Shown: positions 1 to 7,416 of the stretch, piece after piece
How positions within the stretch are numbered: position 1 is the stretch's first letter
How the letters are laid out: each line of letters opens with the position of its first letter
DNA from: AP-15 sp035570595
GTDB lineage: Bacteria > Pseudomonadota > Alphaproteobacteria > ATCC43930 > CGMCC-115725
Assembly: GCA_035570595.1 (NCBI GenBank)
Contig: DATMLF010000064.1
Coordinates: 1 to 36,941 of the forward strand
Reading direction: 5' to 3'
DNA: 36,941 bases
The notes under the pieces: model-generated
What the model saw: the letters and a program-made list of their open reading frames with translations, nothing else
Databases searched by the model: none
Told to the model about the DNA's origin: nothing
Translations under genes and position numbers: made by a program

Positions 1-107
1 TTACAGGCGTGACCGGGGTGACCGGGGTCACCGGGGTTATCGGCGTGACCGGGGTTATCGGCGTGACCGGCGGGCTTATCGGCGTGACCGGCGGGGTCGG
101 CGGCGGG
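1..107. repeat. Short tandem repeats encoding Pro/Thr-rich tail
   Basis: Units of about 9 to 21 bases built on GTGACCGG and GGTTATCGGC recur head to tail through the first 107 bases. On the minus strand they encode alternating PVTP and PITP. This is an in-frame, variable-length coding repeat of the FecR-domain gene, not a CRISPR array. Confidence 0.8.
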
Positions 108-1021
108 ACGAACGGCGGCACGACAACCGGGGTTGGGATCGGTGTTGCCGTCGCGATCGACACCGGCGGGACCGAGGTCACCTGATAGGTCGTCGGCGGC
201 ACCGTGTATTGCACGGTCTGGCTGGCGCTCGGCGATTGCGCCGGAAGGGGCTGGGCTCTCGCCGCGGCCTGCAGGCTGGCGGGCAGATTGGCCGAGATCG
301 CGCCGATGCCGCTGTTCGCGACCGTCACCTCGGTCGGCACCGCCGGCGCGCCGCCGCTGGCGCCGGCGCGCCCGTCGAGCTGGGCGAGCAACGCCGCAGT
401 GGCACCCGGCGGGGCCGGGCCGGGGTCGGAGGGCGCCATGCCCGGCCCCGACACGGTGACCTCGAACCCCGGCCGGATCAGGGTCTGGGAGGCGCCGTTG
501 AGGCCGGTCACCGTGACCCCCTTGCCGTAGACGAAGATGACCGTGAGCTTGCCGCTGTCGGCGAGGTCGACCAGCATCACGCCGCCGCGGATGCCGATTG
601 TCGCGCTCGGCGTGCGCATCGTGACGGCGTTGTCCTGTTTGCTGAGCTTGCCGCCGACAAAGCGAAAGACCCCGCGGCTCAAGCTCGCCGCGAGCTTGCC
701 GGCGCCGGTGGCGGGATCGTAGACGAACTGGTCGACGACCATGTTCGCGTTGGGCCCGACCGACAGCGTCGACTCGTCGACAAACAGGATCTGCGTCTGG
801 CCTTGCGCCTGGGTCGTGATGCGCTCGTCAAAGACAACCTCCTGCCCGAGCACCAGCCGCCGCGGCAGACCGCCGGGCGGGATCCCCATCGCGGCGGGGT
901 TGACCGCGCTGTCGACGCCGACGCGCTGCTGGGCGAGCCCGGCCGGAACGGCAAGCCCGATGCCGAGCAAGAGGCCGGAGAGCACGCCCAAATGCCGCAA
1001 ATGCCGGGCGATCGGTGCCAT
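1..1021 (-). CDS. FecR-domain secreted protein (3' end outside window)
   Basis: I read this gene directly from the minus strand; 340 codons are visible and the frame is still open at base 1, so the C-terminus is missing. The ATG at 1021 gives a basic N-terminus and a hydrophobic stretch ending near GLAQQ (about residue 30), a likely Sec signal peptide. Residues about 55-165 look like a FecR domain, with MRTPSATIGIRGGVM as the typical core followed by VTVTGLNG. After that comes an Ala/Pro-rich region, then a low-complexity tail of repeated PVTP and PITP units. Known FecR domains occur in anti-sigma sensors but also in secreted proteins encoded beside TPR/barrel proteins, as here. There is no transmembrane anti-sigma region, so I infer an extracytoplasmic protein of unknown role, perhaps a partner of the barrel protein upstream on the same strand. 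Confidence 0.85.
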   Translation of the reverse strand, partial: MAPIARHLRHLGVLSGLLLGIGLAVPAGLAQQRVGVDSAVNPAAMGIPPGGLPRRLVLGQEVVFDERITTQAQGQTQILFVDESTLSVGPNANMVVDQFVYDPATGAGKLAASLSRGVFRFVGGKLSKQDNAVTMRTPSATIGIRGGVMLVDLADSGKLTVIFVYGKGVTVTGLNGASQTLIRPGFEVTVSGPGMAPSDPGPAPPGATAALLAQLDGRAGASGGAPAVPTEVTVANSGIGAISANLPASLQAAARAQPLPAQSPSASQTVQYTVPPTTYQVTSVPPVSIATATPIPTPVVVPPFVPPPTPPVTPISPPVTPITPVTPITPVTPVTPVTPV

Positions 1022-1095
1022 CGATCCCTCGTTAATTTAAGGCTCGTGCTCCTGGTGGATCCGTTCTGCCGTTTACCAGCCATCCCCTACCTCTC

Positions 1096-1161
1096 CGTCA
1101 TTCCCGCGAAAGCGGGAACCCAGGGGCAGGCTCTGGACCCCCGCCGGCGCGGGGGCGACGG
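1096..1161. repeat. Extragenic palindromic element, two hairpins
   Basis: The element begins CGTCATTCCCGC and carries hairpin A (TTCCCGC/GCGGGAA, 1101-1118, GAAA loop) and hairpin B (CCCCCGC/GCGGGGG, 1138-1155). It lies between the FecR gene and the upstream TPR/barrel gene. The same two hairpins occur in inverted order at 36155-36232, which shows a dispersed repeat family. Confidence 0.8.
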
Positions 1162-1199
1162 ATAGGCGTCGGCCGGAGTCATTTGTCAGGTTCGCACCA

Positions 1200-2627
1200 C
1201 TAGAAGCGGATTTGCGGCCCGAGCAGGACCGAATTGCTGGTGTATGCGTAGATCGACAAGTTCGACGACACGATGTCGCGTTCGAGCTGGAGCACGACCG
1301 CGATCCGCGGCGTCAGCGGAACCGCCTCGGTGAAGCCGACGCGCCAGCGCTGCGTCAGCTGGCTGCTCGGCGAAAAGACCAGCGGGTCAGGGCTGGTGCT
1401 GCAGCACGGGTCTGGCGAAGCGTAAATGCTCCAGGCGCGGCCGAGGAAGACCGAGGTTTCCCAGGGATAGGCCGTCGCCTTGAACGGGGCGTCGTAATGC
1501 ATTCGATAGGAGCCGATCACGGCATAAGTCGAATTTGTGTAATACGGTAATTCGGTAGACTGGTCGAGATAGTCGAATTCCAAGTTCAACTGGGCATTGG
1601 CGGCAACCGGCTTGTCCATCGAGAAGACGACGAGCTTGTCGCTGCCGTTGAGCCCGGTCGACAACGGCCGGTCCGGCGTGTTCGTGAAGTTCTTTCGGCG
1701 CACCTCGAACACCGTTTTGAGCAGCATGTCGTTCCACACGGTCTCGTCGTATTCGAGACCGGCGCCGCCGGCCGCAAAGTATTGCGCCTCGCCCAAGCCC
1801 ACTTCGTCGGCGATGAGGTAGGGCTTGACCGAAGCGAAAACGCTGCCCGGCAGGCCACCGTTCGGGAAGTTGATGCGCGGGCCGGCGGTCACTTCGAGCA
1901 GGTCGAGATCGAGCCGGCTGACATTCGAATTGAAGTAATGATTGAGATAACCGACCGCGGTCACGTCGATCGTGTCGCGGCGCTGGTCTTCGAGGTCATA
2001 GCTGTACAACAGCGACCCGCTGGCAAACACGCTGCCCGACGGTTGCTTCAGGAACTGGCTGTTGAGCAGGACCGGCCCGATTGGCGAAAGGATCAGCGGC
2101 GACCCGGGGGCGACGTTGGCGTCGCTCTGGTACTGGCCGCCGAGAAAGACATAGCCCGACAGGTGATGGCGCGACGACGCCTTTTCGATCTGCGCCATGT
2201 ATTCGTCGATGCGCGCGCGGACCTCGGCCGGCGGGTTGGCCGCGGCGGCCTTGGCAAAATAATCGCGGGCAATGTCGAACGAGCCCATGCGAAAGTAGAG
2301 CGCGCCGAGCTCGAGCTGAACCCGCGGCAGGTTGGGGTTGAACAGGAGCATGCGTTCGAGCGCCGACACCGCCGCCTCGTAGTCGCCGAGGCGGGCCGAG
2401 ACATCGGCGTAGGCGAAGGTTGCGTCGAGATCGGCCGGGTTGCGCAGCATCCGCTGAAACAATGCTTCTTTTTGCGCTTCGAGGCGGGCTTGGTCGGCGC
2501 CGGAAATTGCCTGTGCCGCGCCGGGCCGAGCAGCGAGGAGCGCGGCACCCAACAAAATGCCGCACAGAAGAGCCAACGCGCCGGCAAGCCGGCCCGCCCG
2601 GCGGCGGTTCTCTCGCCCAGCGCTCAC
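1200..2627 (-). CDS. TPR plus outer-membrane beta-barrel protein (Slam/DUF560-like)
   Basis: The protein has 475 residues. A basic start followed by a long hydrophobic segment ending at GAAQA (about residue 39) is a signal peptide. Residues about 45-150 contain TPR-like helices (for example NPADLDATFAYADVSARLG). From about residue 157 the sequence turns into alternating amphipathic strands starting with GYVFLGGQYQSDANVAPGS, similar to the YDSNV entry strand of DUF560 proteins. It ends in LLGPQIRF, with the terminal Phe expected of BAM-inserted barrels. Slam proteins share this TPR-then-barrel plan and help surface display of lipoproteins; that function is only inferred here. The start is a GTG at 2627 with an AAGGG Shine-Dalgarno site. 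The FecR-domain gene follows on the same strand, after a palindromic element. Confidence 0.75.
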   Translation of the reverse strand: MSAGRENRRRAGRLAGALALLCGILLGAALLAARPGAAQAISGADQARLEAQKEALFQRMLRNPADLDATFAYADVSARLGDYEAAVSALERMLLFNPNLPRVQLELGALYFRMGSFDIARDYFAKAAAANPPAEVRARIDEYMAQIEKASSRHHLSGYVFLGGQYQSDANVAPGSPLILSPIGPVLLNSQFLKQPSGSVFASGSLLYSYDLEDQRRDTIDVTAVGYLNHYFNSNVSRLDLDLLEVTAGPRINFPNGGLPGSVFASVKPYLIADEVGLGEAQYFAAGGAGLEYDETVWNDMLLKTVFEVRRKNFTNTPDRPLSTGLNGSDKLVVFSMDKPVAANAQLNLEFDYLDQSTELPYYTNSTYAVIGSYRMHYDAPFKATAYPWETSVFLGRAWSIYASPDPCCSTSPDPLVFSPSSQLTQRWRVGFTEAVPLTPRIAVVLQLERDIVSSNLSIYAYTSNSVLLGPQIRF

Positions 2628-2894
2628 CGCCCTTGCTCCCGCCTTGCCTTTCCCCGCGAGGCGCGCCGTTGCGCAACCTCTGGGATTTTATGATGGCATC
2701 CGGTTCCACCGCAAGTCTCGCCGGCCTGTGCTTTGGCCGGTTGACGACCGCAAACCGGCGCCGGCGGTCGAAAGTCGAATCGTTTGCCGGTCCGGGCGCC
2801 GCCGGCGCTTGCCGAACGCCTCGGGTCGGGGGCACATTCGGGAGTTGCCTCATCGCCGTCGCCTGTCGCCGGCGGCTGGGAAGGGAAGGCTGCT

Positions 2895-4148
2895 GTGGTG
2901 GCAACTGGCCTCTATGACGAGCGCGAGGCGCGCCCCGCCGGCGAGCGCGAGGCGGCGCTGATGGCGCGGTTGGCGTCGCTCGTCGCAACGGCAAAAGAGC
3001 GCTGCCCCGCCTATGCTCGGTTGCTCGCCGAGGTGGACCCATCGGCGGTCGCCGACCGCGAGGGGCTTGCCCGGCTGCCGCTGACCCGCAAATCCGAGCT
3101 GATCGAGCGGCAGCGCCGCGACCCGCCGTTCGGCGGGTTTGCCGCGGTGCCGACATCGGCGTTGCGCCGCGTCTTTGCGTCGCCCGGCCCGATCTACGAG
3201 CCCGAGGGCCGGCGCCCCGACCACGGGCGGTTTGCGCGCGCGCTGTTTGCCGCCGGCTTCCGCGCCGGCGACCTCGTGCACAACGCGTTTTCCTACCACC
3301 TGACCCCGGCCGGGGCGATGGTCGAGAGTGCCGCGGAGGCATTGCGATGCCCGGTCATCCCCGCCGGCACGAGCCCGACCGAGCAGCAGCTGCGGGCGGT
3401 CGCCGACCTGAAGCCGGCGGGCTATGTCGGGACCCCGTCGTTTCTGAAGATCCTGCTCGACCGGGCGGCAAGCGACGGGCTCGACATCTCGTCGCTGACG
3501 AAGGCGCTGGTCTCGGCCGAAGCCTTGCCGGCGGCATTGCGCCGCGAGTTCCGCGGCCGCGGGCTCTGTGTCCTGCAATGCTACGGCACCGCCGAACTCG
3601 GCCTCGTCGCCTATGAGAGCGTCGGCATCGACGGCGAGCCCGAGGCGGGAATGGTCCTCGACGAGGATGTCGTTGTCGAAATCGTCCGGCCGGGAACCGG
3701 CGACCCGGTCGCGCCGGGCGAGGTCGGGGAGGTCGTTGTGACGACGACGACCCCCGAATACCCGCTGATCCGCTTTGCGACCGGCGATCTTTCGGCGCTG
3801 CTGCCGGCCCCGGCGGGCAGCCCGCGGACCAACCACCGCATCAAGGGCTGGCTCGGCCGCGCCGACCAGACGACCAAGGTCCGCGGCATGTTTGTCCATC
3901 CCGAGCAGATCGCGGACGTGGCGCGCCGGCATCCCTCGATCCGCCGCTCCCGCCTCGTCGTCGAGCGGCCGCGAAGCATCGACGAGATGACCCTCCTCGT
4001 CGAGTTCGGCGAGCGGGAGGAGGATCCGGCGAGAATCGCCGCGACGGTTCAGGCGCTGACCAAGCTGCGCGCGACGGTCACGCCGGTGCCGGCGGGGAGC
4101 CTGCCGGACGACGGCAAGCTGATCGAGGACCGCCGCCCGGTTGACTGA
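2895..4148 (+). CDS. AMP-binding protein, phenylacetate-CoA ligase-like
   Basis: 417 residues, starting at GTG 2895 behind a clear GGGAAGG ribosome site; the open frame extends upstream but without a better start. The fold is that of the PaaK-type adenylate-forming family: ITS-like LPLTRKSEL near the N-terminus, the AMP-binding YGTAELG, a GEVGEVVVTT segment, the IRFATGDLS motif and a C-terminal GRADQTTKVRGMFV hinge. The usual Ser/Thr-Gly phosphate loop (SSGTTGKP in PaaK) is replaced by FASPGPIYEPEG, and the catalytic Lys region of the C-terminal domain ends in LPDDGKLIEDRRP. Related proteins are common in alphaproteobacteria and are often annotated phenylacetate-CoA ligase. The real substrate is unknown and a CoA-ligase reaction should not be assumed. 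Confidence 0.75.
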   Translation: MVATGLYDEREARPAGEREAALMARLASLVATAKERCPAYARLLAEVDPSAVADREGLARLPLTRKSELIERQRRDPPFGGFAAVPTSALRRVFASPGPIYEPEGRRPDHGRFARALFAAGFRAGDLVHNAFSYHLTPAGAMVESAAEALRCPVIPAGTSPTEQQLRAVADLKPAGYVGTPSFLKILLDRAASDGLDISSLTKALVSAEALPAALRREFRGRGLCVLQCYGTAELGLVAYESVGIDGEPEAGMVLDEDVVVEIVRPGTGDPVAPGEVGEVVVTTTTPEYPLIRFATGDLSALLPAPAGSPRTNHRIKGWLGRADQTTKVRGMFVHPEQIADVARRHPSIRRSRLVVERPRSIDEMTLLVEFGEREEDPARIAATVQALTKLRATVTPVPAGSLPDDGKLIEDRRPVD

Positions 4149-4201
4149 AATTCACCAAATCGTCACACTTTTTTCAAACCGAAGTCCCATTCCGCTCCCC
4201 A

Positions 4202-4207
4202 TATGAT
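4202..4207 (+). promoter_or_regulatory. Possible -10 box of the four-hairpin RNA
   Basis: TATGAT lies just upstream of the first hairpin at 4211 and matches the sigma-70 -10 consensus in five of six positions. No convincing -35 hexamer is seen at 16 to 18 bases upstream, so the call is weak. Confidence 0.35.
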
Positions 4208-4210
4208 AGG

Positions 4211-4313
4211 TGTAAGGTCTACCCTTACAGGTTTGTCCCCCAAACCTCGTAATCGGCTGTTCGCAGCCGATGGCAAAGCGGCTCCGGATTCCCCCTCCGG
4301 AGCCGCCTTTTTG
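4211..4313 (+). ncRNA. Candidate structured small RNA or ccm leader, four hairpins
   Basis: Four adjacent perfect hairpins are visible: TGTAAGG/CCTTACA (4211-4229), AGGTTTG/CAAACCT (4229-4247, loop TCCCC), ATCGGCTG/CAGCCGAT (4252-4271, TTCG loop) and GCGGCTCCGGA/TCCGGAGCCGC (4278-4306, C-rich loop), followed by a T-run. The stretch lies between the ligase-like gene and ccmA and contains no credible ORF. Two loops are C-rich, like anti-Shine-Dalgarno loops of alphaproteobacterial trans-acting sRNAs. Alternatively it is a terminator-attenuator in front of ccmA: the 3' arm of hairpin 3 (AGCCG) can pair with the 5' arm of the terminator (CGGCT). I do not recognise a named RNA family. Confidence 0.55.
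4278..4312 (+). terminator. Rho-independent terminator upstream of ccmA
   Basis: A perfect 11-bp GC-rich stem (4278-4288 with 4296-4306) with a 7-base loop is followed by a run of five T at 4308-4312. It ends whatever transcript enters from 4148 or starts near 4210, only about 40 bases before ccmA. Confidence 0.85.
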
Positions 4314-4351
4314 CGTGGCGGGCCCTGACCGGCCGGGGCTCTCCCGCCGCG

Positions 4352-5035
4352 TTGCCGGCGCCGGGGCCGGTCGCCCACCTGGTCGGCGAGCGGCTCGCCT
4401 GCCGGCGCGGCGAGCGGCTCGTCTTTGCCGGGCTGTCGTTTCGCCTGGCGGCGGGCGACGCCTTGCTCCTGACCGGCGCCAACGGCAGCGGCAAGTCGAG
4501 CCTGCTGCGGCTCGTCGCCGGGCTGTTGCCGCCGGCCGCTGGGCGGCTGTCATGGGGCGCGGCGCCGGTCGCCGCCGACCCCGCGGCACACCACGCGCGG
4601 CTGCATTATGTCGGTCACCTCGATGCGCTGAAGCCGGCGATGACGCCGCGCGAAACCTTGGTTTTTTGGGTCGGGCTGCGCGGGTGCCGGCGGCCCCGCC
4701 CGGAATTGGCGGTCGACCAGTCGCTCGCCGCCTTCGGGCTCGACGCGATCGCCGACTGGCCGTGCCGCTGGCTCTCGGCCGGGCAGCGCCGGCGCGTGGC
4801 ACTGGCGCGTTTGGTGGCGGCGCCGGCACCCTTGTGGCTGCTCGACGAGCCGACCAGCGCGCTCGACCAGGACGGCCAGCAACGCCTCGAAGAGGCGATT
4901 GCCGCGCACCGCGGCGCGGGGGGGATGGTCATGCTGGCGACGCACATGCCGGTAGCGCTCGATGCCGCCGCGGCGCTCGCGCTCGACGGTTTTGCCGCGA
5001 GCCTTGACCATGCCGACAGCGAAATCGTCGGTTGA
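4352..5035 (+). CDS. ccmA: Heme exporter ATP-binding protein CcmA
   Basis: 227-residue ABC ATPase that powers CcmABCD in System I cytochrome c maturation, releasing holo-CcmE from CcmC at the inner membrane. Walker A is GANGSGKS (about residues 42-49), the signature is LSAGQRRRVALARL, and Walker B is LWLLDEPTSALD followed by the ATHMP switch histidine. Length is typical for the family. The start is probably the TTG at 4352; there is no good ATG and no strong Shine-Dalgarno site, so the exact start is uncertain. It is the first gene of ccmABCDE, and its stop is two bases from the ccmB ATG. Confidence 0.93.
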   Translation: MPAPGPVAHLVGERLACRRGERLVFAGLSFRLAAGDALLLTGANGSGKSSLLRLVAGLLPPAAGRLSWGAAPVAADPAAHHARLHYVGHLDALKPAMTPRETLVFWVGLRGCRRPRPELAVDQSLAAFGLDAIADWPCRWLSAGQRRRVALARLVAAPAPLWLLDEPTSALDQDGQQRLEEAIAAHRGAGGMVMLATHMPVALDAAAALALDGFAASLDHADSEIVG

Positions 5036-5037
5036 GC

Positions 5038-5703
5038 ATGGCGGGCTTTCTCGGGTTGTTCCGCCGCGACCTGCGGCTCGCGCTGAGGCAGGGCGGCGAC
5101 ACCGGGCTCGTCCTTGCCTTTTTTGTGCTCGCGGTCGTGCTGTTCCCGTTCGGCGTCGGCCCCGAGGCGGAGGTGCTGGCGCGGGTCGCGGCCGGCATCC
5201 TGTGGGTGGCGGCATTGCTTGCGGCGCTGTTGTCGCTCGACCGCCTGTTTCAGCCGGATTACGAGGATGGCGGCCTCGACTTGATCGCGTTGTCGCCGCT
5301 GCCGCTCGAGCTCGCGGTGCTGGCGAAATGCGCCGCGCACTGGGTGGCGACCGGGTTGCCGTTGGCCCTCGTCAGCCCGGCGCTGGCATTCGTCGTCGAC
5401 CTCGACCCGCGCGCGATCGCAACCCTGGTGGCGAGCCTGTTGATCGGCACGCCGGCGCTGAGCCTGGTCGGCGGTGTGGCCGCGGCGTTGACCTTGGGTG
5501 CCCGCCGCCAGGGCGCGCTGTTGTCGCTGCTGGTGCTGCCGCTTTACGTGCCGCCGCTGATCTTCGGCGCCGGCGCCGTCGAGGCGAGCGCGCTCGGAAC
5601 CGGGGCCCGCGTCGATCTGCTGCTGCTCGCGGCATTGACGATGGCGGCATTGCCATTATGCCCGTGGGCGAGTGCCGCCGCGTTGCGCCAAGCGCTCGAA
5701 TGA
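5038..5703 (+). CDS. ccmB: Heme exporter permease CcmB
   Basis: 221 residues, the usual CcmB size, with about six hydrophobic membrane segments starting after an N-terminal cytoplasmic RRDLRLALRQGGD element and ending with a short ASAAALRQALE tail. It is the integral-membrane partner of CcmA in the heme-handling ABC complex. The ATG at 5038 lies two bases after the ccmA stop; an in-frame TTG at 5032 would overlap ccmA but gives a less likely N-terminus. The PLPLELAVLAK region and VGGVAAALTLGARR loop match the family. Confidence 0.93.
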   Translation: MAGFLGLFRRDLRLALRQGGDTGLVLAFFVLAVVLFPFGVGPEAEVLARVAAGILWVAALLAALLSLDRLFQPDYEDGGLDLIALSPLPLELAVLAKCAAHWVATGLPLALVSPALAFVVDLDPRAIATLVASLLIGTPALSLVGGVAAALTLGARRQGALLSLLVLPLYVPPLIFGAGAVEASALGTGARVDLLLLAALTMAALPLCPWASAAALRQALE

Positions 5704-5758
5704 CCCGAAGCTGCGACGGCATCGCCGCTGACGGGCGGCTCTGTTTACGCTAAATTGG

Positions 5759-5774
5759 GCTTACCGAGGTAAGC
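5759..5774. promoter_or_regulatory. Palindrome just upstream of ccmC
   Basis: GCTTACC-GA-GGTAAGC is a perfect 7-bp inverted repeat centred 18 bases before the ccmC ATG. It could be an operator or a hairpin affecting ccmC translation. No function can be assigned from the sequence. Confidence 0.3.
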
Positions 5775-5784
5775 TGCCAGCCAG

Positions 5785-6582
5785 ATGATCAGCCGCCTTG
5801 CCAACCCGGCCCGCTTTATGCGCCTCAGCGCCGCCCTGTTGCCGTGGTGCGCCTGGGCCACCCTCGCGGTGACGGCGCTCGGCCTCTATCTGGCGCTGTT
5901 CGCCGCACCCGCCGATTACCAGCAGGGCGAGGCCGTGCGCATCATGTACGTCCACGTGCCGGCGGCGTGGATGGCGCTCAACGTCTATCTCTTTGTCGCG
6001 GTGGCGAGCGCCGTCGCGCTCGTGTGGCGCCATCCGCTGGCCGAAATCGCGGCGCGGTCGGCGGCGCCGATCGGCGCCGCGTTCACATTTGTCTGCCTGA
6101 CCACCGGCTCCTTGTGGGGCCGGCCGATGTGGGGCGCCTGGTGGGTGTGGGACGCGCGCCTGACTTCGGTCCTGGTACTGTTCTTTTTGTATCTCGGCTA
6201 CATCGCGCTGGTGAACGGGTTCGACGACCCGGCGCGCGGCGGCCGCGCCGGCTCGGTGCTCGCGCTGGTTGGCGTCGTCAACCTGCCGATCATCAAGTTT
6301 TCGGTCGACTGGTGGAACACCCTGCATCAGCCGGCGAGCGTGCTGCGGCTCGGCAAGCCGACGATCGCGCTGTCGATGCTGACGCCCTTGCTGGTCATGG
6401 CGCTGGGCTTCACCCTGCTGTTCGCGACGCTTTTGCTGTTGCGCATGCGCGCCGAGCTCAACGAGCGCAAGGCGTTGGCATTGCGGCTCAACACGAGACC
6501 CGCCACGGCACCGCCGCCTACGCGCGCCGAGGCGGCGGCACCGGCGCATCCGGGTGGCGCTGCGATCAGGCAAGCGCGGTGA
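5785..6582 (+). CDS. ccmC: Heme-handling membrane protein CcmC
   Basis: 265-residue polytopic protein of the HemeHandling protein family that loads heme onto CcmE. The diagnostic tryptophan-rich motif WGAWWVWDARLT is present, with flanking heme-ligand histidines in YVHVPAAW and in WWNTLHQPAS. Six membrane segments are evident. The C-terminal 40 residues are Ala/Pro/Arg-rich and longer than the core family. The gene begins about 80 bases after ccmB and its TGA overlaps the GTG start of ccmD (sharing bases 6580-6581), so translation of the two is probably coupled. Confidence 0.95.
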   Translation: MISRLANPARFMRLSAALLPWCAWATLAVTALGLYLALFAAPADYQQGEAVRIMYVHVPAAWMALNVYLFVAVASAVALVWRHPLAEIAARSAAPIGAAFTFVCLTTGSLWGRPMWGAWWVWDARLTSVLVLFFLYLGYIALVNGFDDPARGGRAGSVLALVGVVNLPIIKFSVDWWNTLHQPASVLRLGKPTIALSMLTPLLVMALGFTLLFATLLLLRMRAELNERKALALRLNTRPATAPPPTRAEAAAPAHPGGAAIRQAR

Positions 6583-6752
6583 GCGCGGCCGCAGCCTATT
6601 TTGCGATGGGCGGCTACGCGGTGTTCGTGTGGCCGGCCTATGCGATCACCGGCGCCGTGCTCGGCGGGCTCGCAGTCGCGTCGTGGCGGCGCTACCGCAA
6701 CAGCGCGCGCGCTCTCGAGCGGCTGCAGCGCCAGCTCGGGGCGCGGCGATGA
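6579..6752 (+). CDS. ccmD: Small heme exporter subunit CcmD
   Basis: A 57-residue protein with one membrane helix preceded by YFAMGGYAVFVWPAY and followed by a basic tail (SWRRYRNSARALERL), the classic CcmD layout. CcmD stabilises the CcmABC complex and is needed for holo-CcmE release. It starts at GTG 6579, overlapping the ccmC stop, and its own TGA (6750-6752) overlaps the ccmE ATG at 6749. The nested overlaps and size support the call although sequence identity in this family is low. Confidence 0.9.
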   Translation: MSAAAAYFAMGGYAVFVWPAYAITGAVLGGLAVASWRRYRNSARALERLQRQLGARR

Positions 6753-7240
6753 CCCGCAAGCAGCAGCGCCTCGGCCTGTTGGCGCTCGGCATGGCGGCGC
6801 TCGCCGGTGCTACGGCGCTGGTGCTGACCGCGTTCAGCAGCAACCTCGTCTTTTTCTACAGCCCGAGCGACCTGAAAAGCCGGGCGGTCGCCGTTGACCG
6901 GCGGGTGCGGATCGGCGGGCTTGTCGAGGACGGCAGCGTCAAGCGCGCCGCCGACAGCCGCGTCGCGTTTCGCATCACCGACGGCAAGACCGATGTCGCG
7001 GTCGTCTACCGCGGCATCCTGCCCGACCTGTTCCGCGAAGGGCAGGGCGTCGTCGCCGAGGGCCGGCTGGAATCGGGCGGCGTGTTCGACGCCTCGACCA
7101 TCCTCGCCAAGCACGACGAGCGCTACATGCCGCGCGAGGTCGTCGACGCGCTGAAGCGCAGCGGCCATTGGCAGGAGGGGGCCGCGACCGAAGCCGCCGC
7201 CGCGCCGCTGCACCCCGCGGCACCCGTTTCGGGCCACTGA
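6749..7240 (+). CDS. ccmE: Cytochrome c-type biogenesis heme chaperone CcmE
   Basis: 163 residues: basic cytoplasmic N-terminus (TRKQQRL), one signal-anchor helix (about residues 8-32), then a periplasmic OB-fold beta-barrel. The covalent heme-binding histidine is His122 in LAKHDERYMP, with the axial Tyr126 close by, as in characterised CcmE proteins. FYSPSDL after the anchor is also typical. The C-terminus is an Ala/Pro-rich tail ending in His. CcmE receives heme from CcmC and normally passes it to CcmF; ccmF is not next in this cluster. Confidence 0.96.
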   Translation: MTRKQQRLGLLALGMAALAGATALVLTAFSSNLVFFYSPSDLKSRAVAVDRRVRIGGLVEDGSVKRAADSRVAFRITDGKTDVAVVYRGILPDLFREGQGVVAEGRLESGGVFDASTILAKHDERYMPREVVDALKRSGHWQEGAATEAAAAPLHPAAPVSGH

Positions 7241-7281
7241 CGAGGTCGTAGGCCGATGCCCAGCCGCCGACATCACCCTTC

Positions 7282-7373
7282 CGTCGTGGCCGGGTTTGGC
7301 CGGGCCGTCCACGAGCGGACGGCAACCGCTTGGCCGGCGGCCGTGGATGCCCGGCACCAGGCTGGGCAAGACG
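7282..7373. repeat. Degenerate extragenic palindrome between ccmE and ccmG
   Basis: The stretch begins CGTCGTGGCCGGGTTTGG and ends in a roughly inverted copy (CGTGGATGCCCGG...GGGCAAGACG). This is the pattern of a second dispersed proteobacterial palindrome family. It sits exactly where ccmF would be expected. Confidence 0.6.
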
Positions 7374-7416
7374 CGCAAGCGACGTCCCCCGTCCTCTGAA
7401 TGCGCCAGAGACCGGC

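Noticed and set aside
1..107. Possible CRISPR-like repeat array
   Set aside because: Units are short and contiguous without unique spacers, and they encode the PVTP/PITP tail of the FecR-domain protein.
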